DNA of 64,000 bases, from positions 20,398,489-20,462,488 of the forward strand of contig NC_092572.1 of assembly GCF_037975245.1 (NCBI RefSeq), in the 5' to 3' direction. Below the pieces are notes generated by a model. That model worked only from the letters and a program-made list of their open reading frames with translations. It had not been told where the DNA came from and ran no database searches. Made by a program: the position numbers and the translations under genes. Positions 11,601 to 20,600 of this stretch are shown piece after piece. This DNA comes from Apostichopus japonicus. Taxonomy: Eukaryota; Echinodermata; Holothuroidea; Aspidochirotida; Stichopodidae. The number at the start of each line of letters is the position of its first letter. The first letter of the stretch is position 1.

Positions 11601-14600
11601 AAAGTTGCGCAGTCATCCGCAGGATGCTAATGTAAACAACGAAATGTCCTATGTAGATGGAGAAAAAGCATACAGGTCCAATTATGTCAAAACTCTCTTT
11701 TACAGTAGTAATGGCGAATTAGTCTGCCAAGCTTAGAACATTTTAATTACCAAGGAGATAATTTTTAAACTATTCATTTATGCTCAGCATATTGCCCGAA
11801 TTTTCAGGGGAACAAGTTTGGTTGGGGGGGGGGGGGCTGCAGCCCCCGCCTCCTACGCCTATGTGTGTAGTGTTCGGGTTCGAAATATCTGATATCGGAA
11901 ATATCTGCTATTTTTCATTTCCTTCAACGAAGTTTTGTAATTGCCGTTATAAGAGGTTGTAATATTTGTACACCAATAAATTAACTGTGTCTGAATTTTC
12001 GAAAACTTCCTGATCAACATTCTTCATCATACTTCCCTCTACTCGTAGCAATTTTGACCTGTCTGTTAGGGGTTGAAGGAGGTTTTTCTATATTGGTTGT
12101 CCATAGATTGAATTTTGTGCAACATTATGTATATGTTTTGAAGTGATTTTCTTCACGAGAAATGTGAATTTTCAAATTCTGAACAAATAATGGGCTTAAA
12201 ACATTGAAAAGTGGGGCTTACGGATATTGTGGGCCGTAACGTAGAATCACCTACAAAAGCAATGATCCACATGACATGCAATGTGGTCGAACATGATGTG
12301 TGACTTGTTACCATCTTCAAAAAGGTTATGGATGAAAAAAAAAATATTGGGAAATACTTGGTTCTCAGGCAAAAGTGTGCATCTGGTTGGTCATTTTCAA
12401 GCCCGAGAAGTGCCATTTCCGGTGATCTAGGGGGTATCAAAACCTGAAATTTTCTTGTACGCTCCGCGCCAACCGATGGTGGCGCTCCGCTTAGATAGTA
12501 ATTCGCGCCCCCCGGGTTAGAAAATCCTGGATACGCCCTGTTTTACAACATGTTGTAAAAAATCCGAGAGAAATGCCGGTCCATGGTGTTGTTGTGGGCT
12601 GCACAAATGTCATTACCCATGCAATTAGCCTTTATCGATGGCCGAAGGACGAAAAAAACACGGCGATTATGACCAAGTTAGTGCACAACACCAGCGCCGA
12701 TTCACTGGGCCTAGCCAGTGTACAGCTCCGTATGTAGCGAACACTTCACGGAAGCATACTACGATCCCTCCTTTTTTATGAAATAAAACAAATGGGCTTT
12801 TACGGGTCGACATAAGCGAGTCGTTCTTCTGTTAAGTATTCCACATTAAAACTCCGAAGACTAGATTGGAGAACAGAAAACCTCCAATTGGGCAAGTGGC
12901 GATCCTTGTACATGTATATGAATACATAGCCAACACAACGTACATGTGGGTTGTAAGTCACCGTAACACAACGCACAATACGGTTTAGGGAGTTCCGCGA
13001 ATTCCAACAACACATGCACAAAATGGACTGGATTTTGTTTTTAAATGCTTCGTTAATAATTTCTTACCACGTTGTATGTGCCTTGCAATAGTTCCGAACG
13101 GGTTTGTTGTTCGGTATGTTGTGGAGCTTCAATTTCGGCTCGTTTAACAGGCTCGAACTGATACGGTTCTAACACCTCAGGTCCACCATCAACGTTCGGT
13201 TCAATATTGACATGATCATCGCCTTCAATCTCTGCTTCGAATATGAGAAAAGGCACTCTAAATATAGCCCAAGTTCACTGCCTGGTGAAGAACCACTATC
13301 ACTTTGAACTTCGGTTGCCGCATTTGGCTCTAACTCTGACTTTCCACGGGAAATTTCGATCTGATTTCGCGCCGACTTGTTATCGATTGTTTTGTGTATT
13401 TATGTACACTTGTCGTACTGTAAGTATGATATGTGCTCGGAGGAATCAGCGAGAGCAAAATCGTGTTCACAACATGACGTCACATGACGTCATGAGATTA
13501 GGAAAATTTTCAGCCGAACGAACTTTTCAAGCCCGACGAGGGTAAATTAAATCTCAATTTTCGAAGGGAAAAATGACATTTTTAACTGGCAGAATGGTTG
13601 ATATATGTTCTAGAGAGCATGCTTAGATGGATCACAAAAAGACAGGACTTTGACATTTTCGTGTCATGGCCACTTTAACAATGCAATTTTATTAAAATGG
13701 TTAATTCAAAGTTGAACGAATTTCCCGTTACCCCAACCACTATATCAAGTCGGCCCATCCCCGGCCAGCTCCGACCCATTCCCCATTAAAGTATGTAAGT
13801 AACTTGTAACGCCACGTTTATAAAAACCTCAAGCTTCAATGGCTACTTTTGGCGATGCATGAAGCAGTTAACAGCCGAACGTCGCACTAAAGAAACTAAA
13901 GCACATGATCAATGGAACCGCGAAATAGTTACACAACCTGGCAATGAAGAAAGTTCTTGTGGTGTGCATGCAGAGTTTACTTTAAATGGCGACTCTCAAA
14001 GCAGAAGGAACTAAGCTGAAAATTCCGTTTTAGTATATTAGCGTAGGCATATTTCGCATTTACTTAAGTGTTGTCCAGTGTTGTAGCGGAAGGACGTCTG
14101 AAACACTAAATTGCCGTATGTATGCACAATACCTGAAGGCACTGGTATACACAGTGCTTTCGCAAGCTCTACCAAATAGACCTGTAAATATTACGAAAAC
14201 CTTAAGACACATCGGCCTATCCCAAAATATGTTGGACAAAAGTAAACATTATTTGTGCCTATTTCTTTCTGAGAAAGGCCGCCTATGCCTTGAAAGCAAA
14301 GCCAAACGCTGCAAGCCCTGTTTTAGGCAATTCAAACAACTGGATGCATCGTGAACGCTTAGCTCGAGTCGGAAAACTTTGATAAGTATTTTGAATTTTA
14401 TTCAACAAATTTAATTACATGGATTTGTTTTTCTGTTTCTAGGCCTCCCATTTCCAATCACCCCCCCCCCCCCTCAATCCTATAACAAGGTAGTACTTAC
14501 CAATACTTTTCCAATTTTGATGCTAATTGGAGTACAAATTATAAATTTAATTATAAGTCTAACTTACATGAATATTAATAGTAGGCTACACGATGTCCCC

Positions 14601-17600
14601 CGTTACTGCCTCTGCCTCATTTCGCCAGAGACCCATACCCAACCGCAAACGATCAACTATGCCCACGCCAGCTATGATTTATAGCGCAAATTAAACAAAT
14701 TGATTTTAGATGCACAAATTGAACCCTGACTTATGTAGGCTAATACAATTGCAAGAACACCTTACGATACTACTCGCAGTGTGAGTATAATTATTGCTAT
14801 TATAAAACAGCAGCTGGTTGTAATTTTTAAATATTTGATAACATTTGCACACCTGATAAGTCCATTCCATAGTTAAAGGAGAAATAAACCCTGAGGATTT
14901 GCAGTGATCTTATTGCGGAGATTAGTATTCTTACCCTGTTTGTAAAATAAGTAGTCAAAACTACCTTTCCCGAATTTTCTACTTAATTTTTCACACCTAC
15001 TGTGTAGGCGGCCATTGTGTTAATTTCAATAACGAGGCGGCAAGCCACATCGCTTAAACAATTACCCTCTCTGCATATGAATTGTACACTTGCTCTATAG
15101 GATAGAGAAGGGAAGGGAAAACGAAATTATGTTATACATGACGGGAAAAGGTTTCCAGAGTAAAGAGAACTGGGGGAAAAGTGGCTGAACAACATCGGTA
15201 CGGGGAACACAGTCAACAAGTTACTTTCGGTAAACAGAGTTGCAAAACTACTGGTTGTTAACACAACTGTTGGGATGAGAAGATCGCAACAACGGCAATA
15301 TACAGTAAGTACTGTATCGTTGAGATACATTAACCGCAACTTTGAACTGAAAATCTAACAACAAGATGATTTGTTTTAAAATCTCGAAACGTAGGGAAAC
15401 TTTTGGCAGCAGTGAAGAGATTTTTCAAATTTAATATTCATTGGTTCTTTTCCCAGCTCTGAATAGAATTACTGTAAAGCTAAAAAAATATAACTTCCAT
15501 TTTCCACACTTTGAAATATATAATCATTAATTAACCTCTTTCGTCTTCTATGCTATACACTCAAACCTAAGCGGTCAATACCCTTGCTTTCGCAATGTAT
15601 ACGTCATAGAGTCATACATGTTTCGTTGCTGTCCATCTGAAACTTGTCACAATATCATTTCTTACGTTGGCAACTTTAATGTTAACAAAGTGGTCAGTAT
15701 AAACTACTGTAGATTTGCATCGACTGTATAAACTTTAAACACGGGATTATATCATGAAACGATTGTTTTAGTTTTAAGTGACCTTGTCAAGGAATTTACG
15801 CGATCTTGTACGGTGAAAACTTACAAGAGAAACCGCAAACATTTGTGCGAATTCCGTACAAAATTAAATTTTGCGCTCGAATATTGTACGATTTGTAAAA
15901 TGACGTATAATCGTAGAAAGTCACACAACATCGTAGAATGATTCTCCGATATTCTACGGCATTTAAAACCTTGCAAAAATATGACCAGCATCGCCAAACC
16001 ACTGCTTCAGAGAACGAATAACAAATGTAAAGATTGAAATCAAACTTTGTTAACCCATCCCATTATCTGACATTGAAAAATTAGCTGTGAACACTAAATT
16101 ATAGCAAATAATAAATGTTCTTCTTCCTATTTAACATGACATTTTTATCAAATTGATTGTTAGGATGATTGCCATTAGGATGTTTAAGTAAATTTTCTAG
16201 GCGACCATGCGCAGAGTACCCCACCCCTCCCCGGTATGATCATGCCCTCCAGTGCCACAAGCCAGTTACCGCCTCTCACACAATAATTCACAGGGGAAAA
16301 GAAGTGGATGGATATCATCTCTTTAATTAGGTTCAAAGAACACAAAACGACGGCCAATGAATTTTTATGCTGAACATGAACAAACCGGTTGATGCAATGC
16401 AAACGTATTTAATTTTGTAGACCCTGGGCTAAACTACAAACAATATAAATTTAAGTACCTTTATCAGTATCACAATGTGCGATGACCTAGTAAATTCATC
16501 AACATTCTCCTGATGGAATTCACACTGTGTGTAGTGATTAGATGTGTTGCTTCTGGTATTACTGGTATTTTGGTATATACTGGTATAATCGGCAGACCAA
16601 TCTATCATCCCTTAAATACTTTCATCATATTGTGTCGTATTCATTACAATGCTCATTTTCATTAAATTTTGATTCAATCAATTGTATGATGAAATATCCA
16701 AAGTTTATGGTGACCACAGATATGACAAAAAAGTACATGATTCGATTACTTTTTAATTGTTCTCTCTCACACAGCAATGCCCATTTCAGTTTCGATATCC
16801 TGTGAAATATATTTCTCACCTGACTGCAACTCAACATCTTCACCTACATCATATCGTTTTATTTGTACCTGCAACGCCACGGGGGCATATCCTGGCAACC
16901 TGCAGCTTGAGTGGTCATATGGTGCATATCCTAGCAACATGCTGCTTATGTGGTCTGTTTATGCTACTGATCGCGAATCGATTTCTCATGAGAGCAATGC
17001 AGAGAGAGCTGGAACATTTGATTACACCTCAAGTGCCATAATAGTCCCCACAGAAGATCAAGGCTCTGTGACCTGTACATTGAATGGGTATAGCGAAAAT
17101 TGGGAAGGAGTAAGGCATGCTGATTACGATTTTAGTGAGTTCTTGTAGTTTTGTTTACTCCATAATGGGTAGTTACAGTGTACTGCTTCCATTCAACAAA
17201 GTTGAAGCAAGTGCTTCCATCACCATCTTTGTGCATGTACATATACGTTTGGTCCAACAGTATGGAGAAAACCAAATATCGCTAGTAAAGATACTACCCT
17301 GTATATCGATTTTTTTTCAAGGAAAAAATTGTGGACGCGGTATATTCTACTCCCGACACTTGCGGGAATTGGTCTGAAATCAGGACAAGAATCTGGGAAT
17401 TCCAATATCTCTTTCTTTTTCACTTTTTGGTTACGATACCGGAGGCTGAGTAACATTTTGCAATCGTGGTTGTGGGCGCGCGCGTGTGTGTGACGGCCAC
17501 CTTGTTAGCACGATATCTCAAGAAGCACAAGTTTAGTCAATGTTATGCTTATTAGGTAGATATGTAGATATGTAGATTGGCAATTTGTTTTGAGATTTAT

Positions 17601-20600
17601 ACCAAATGAATTGTAAGTTGTCAAAATATTTCACAGTGCATTTAAAAAATAACGTGTAGAGACAAGTTGGACGCGATATGGATGTAAACGAGTGTCAGAA
17701 CCGACAGGATAGTACTGTATGTTTGCACCGTGCCTCAATGGATGTTCCTGATGCTACAATGACACTGTATTACACATATAGCAGTAAACAGTAGCCTACA
17801 TATTTCTTTATATTCATTACATCAATTTTCTGGTCCTTTTTTGGTTGATAAATAATGCTTAAGAAATAAAGTAATCTGATGAAATCTGGGTTAAACAAAT
17901 GTGTACTTCTCCATCATACAGCCTTACAGCTTTGTATGCAGCATTTTACACAGATCTGACAGCTTCTAACACACTTTTCTCTTTACTATGGCATGTTGAT
18001 GGAAAGTACTGGCTACGGTAAACATGTTGTTACAGTCATGATCGTGCGTTGTACTGTTAACAATATGTAGTTAATTATGCTTTGAAGATAACAGTAACAG
18101 CTTTGTTAGTCTTTTCACCAATTGTAAAACTACACTTGAGGCTGGTGTTTAAGTTTTACAGTGGCCTCTTAGTACCAGCATATTGCTAATGAATCCAGAC
18201 ATGGGAAATATATGGAGTCATATTAGCAACTGTGCAAAATTGTGAGGGAGACTGCGGATTGAAAAGTCGGTAATGACTGTAACGCCGATTACAAAGTCGG
18301 TAATTACTATTAAGGTTAGATGCGTCTAACACGGCATCACTAAATAGGAATATTTCATACTGTAGGTTTGATCATGCAATGGAAAAGGAAAGCTGCCACG
18401 AAAGAAAAAAAACGGGCAGATTTTGGCTTTAAAGTTTACTTTACTTTTAAAATGGCAACAGTAAAATGTTTGACATAAGATGGACTCTTTCTTCCAAGAA
18501 AAGAATTCCAATTAGCTATTAACCTACATACAGTCTGTGCAGCCTCAAAGTAAAAACATCCATAGAACTTTAAATATTGATAAATTCCCCACAGGTTTAT
18601 TTAATGGCAAAAACCATGCAGTCAATAATCAGAAGAGAAATTAAAAAATAACAAGATTCTCATGTTTATAAAAAATATTTTTGAAGAAAAGTTTAAATGT
18701 CGGCAAACTTAATAGAAATATTAGGCATTGTAATAATATGAAATGAATGTTTGATAATTATGAAGTACTTAACACCTGTTTATACACTATTTACCCATAT
18801 TAACATGAGTTTTCCAAATAAAAATAATAAATAAAAACTATCATATCGCTTTTGTTTTTCACTCTTCATCTTTCAACAAAAAGATAACCTCCCTTTGTTT
18901 TGGTTTTATGACAGATCCGCCGATCTGTGAACTGAAGAGTATCTGCAACGAAACAAACACTGGTGTCCAACTAATATGTGCTTGCACTGATGCACATCCA
19001 GCTGAGGGATTGGCATACAGCTTTTTTAATGATGGTGAACTCTTGTCAAGGAGAGACATCAACTACTTTGAGACAGCAATCGAGATGGGTCAGGAATATA
19101 CATTCGGGTGCAGAGGATGCAATGATGTTAACTATGGTAGTGCATCATATGTCACAGAAGCTGTGAAATGTCCAAAAAGTGAGTATGCATGTACCTTATT
19201 TTAATCATCAACAAGGTAAACATTGTTAGTGTTTAAGCTCCGAAATTGTTATTTCATTAGATATTAAAATCGGTGACGATTGAAACAAGGTAGGGCAACC
19301 AGCCTAATCCAATATGTGACCCTATTCTTGTGGCTATGCATTAAACAAGAAGGCAAATTACATACCATATGTTTGGAATGAATTACCAGGATTTGCATGA
19401 AGGTTATCCTTTAATTTGGGAAATCTATCAGAGTCAACGCAAAATTGATTATTTGGTTCTTCAAAAAGAATGTCTCATATATTAAGGATTTAGACTCAGA
19501 CAACGAGGACTCAGACGCAGAAATGACAATGTGGGAAAATATTATCACTTAAAAACAGTCTTGCTACAAGTCAAAATAATAAATGGTGGCAGGAAGACAT
19601 GTATAAGTCACACATTATGTCGTCCCTCTTAGGAATAGGAACTTACCAGATTAAGTTCGAATATATTAGTACAATTATACTATTACACACAAGGTACAGT
19701 GGCCTGCTGTCAACATGTGGACTCAAAACAATTTAATAAAGCTTTGAATAAAGCTTATTATTGTTACAAAATGTACACAATTTTATCGTTTTGTCCAGTG
19801 ATAATTCTGTGGCAGACAATGTGGCACGGAAATGAAGAGAAAGTAAAATATATTTTGCACTGAACTTGAAAAAAACACGCATGTAAATAGATATCTTGTA
19901 AACGTTAGTTTGGTTTTCTATATGAAGTAGAGCGAAATTGTTCAACGACAACAATATCCAGAAAAAGATTGGCAAAGAGCTCTGGGGCAGATGGCTAGCA
20001 TGGTGGATATAGTCTTATTATGCAGACTCAGAATGAGACAATTAAACTTTCATTTACAGAGTGTAATTGACCAAAATAAGCCAGAAAAACAGGTACGGTC
20101 CTCTCGAACAGACGAAATGTATTCCCATATCCAGTGGTGGTCTACAACAAAGCATTGGTTAGAACTTCCGAAGATGTCGATAACCACGTACGAACCGCTA
20201 ACAGGACAGCATGGGTTGTGGTCCTCAGTAGAAAAAATTTACTACATCAATATGTTTGAAATGTTGGCTGTCAGAAGAGTATTGGAGACCTTCCTACCAT
20301 AAGTGAAGAACTCCAAGATGACGGTCTTCACCGACAATACCACGGTGTCGATGTTATGCCAATTGAATTAGCAGGCAAGGAAAACGTAGTGGCAGGCGCC
20401 CTGTCAAGAGGGACCTTAATTCCCAAGGGACATGTGAGAGACTCTTCGAAATTCTAAGAAGACCACCAACAGATGTGTTTGCTACCCCCGGAACGCCAAA
20501 CTACAAGTGTTCTGGACCATCCGATTTCATCCGAGGGCTTACGAAATACGCGCCCTGTCGTTCCCATGGGATAAATTAGAGGCATCCACCTTCTAGCTAC

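Larger units (their letters stand above)
6645..12539. mobile_element. hAT-like composite element nested in the TTAA element, with 8-bp target duplication
   Basis: The left end GGCGCGTATCCAGG and the right end (reverse complement AGGGCGTATCCAGG) are inverted repeats with GC-rich subterminal text. They are flanked by GTTTTACA at 6637-6644 and 12540-12547. Joining the flanks restores continuous sequence immediately upstream of the THAP remnant. At 5.9 kb it contains two further complete inverted-repeat elements and no visible transposase. An alternative is that two solo elements share a terminus by chance, but the shared 8-mer argues against that. Confidence 0.7.
6316..13674. mobile_element. TTAA-flanked, THAP-bearing DNA transposon (Kolobok-like), carrying nested insertions
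   Basis: The left end AGAGGTCATGACACGAAAA and the right end (reverse complement AGTGGCCATGACACGAAAA) form terminal inverted repeats. They are flanked by TTAA at 6312-6315 and 13675-13678. Palindromic TGACGTCA sites lie near both ends (6498; 13475 and 13486) as subterminal inverted repeats. Remains of a THAP domain gene (12573-12786) are inside. TTAA duplications together with a THAP-domain transposase are known for the Kolobok superfamily. Receptor 2 has an unoccupied equivalent site near 49612. Removing the nested hAT (6645-12539) leaves an element of about 1.46 kb. The superfamily name is an inference, because no DDE domain is seen. Confidence 0.68.

Noticed and set aside
13475-13493. CRE-type TGACGTCA pair as a host promoter element
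   Set aside because: A matching site near the opposite end of the same transposon makes a subterminal repeat more likely.
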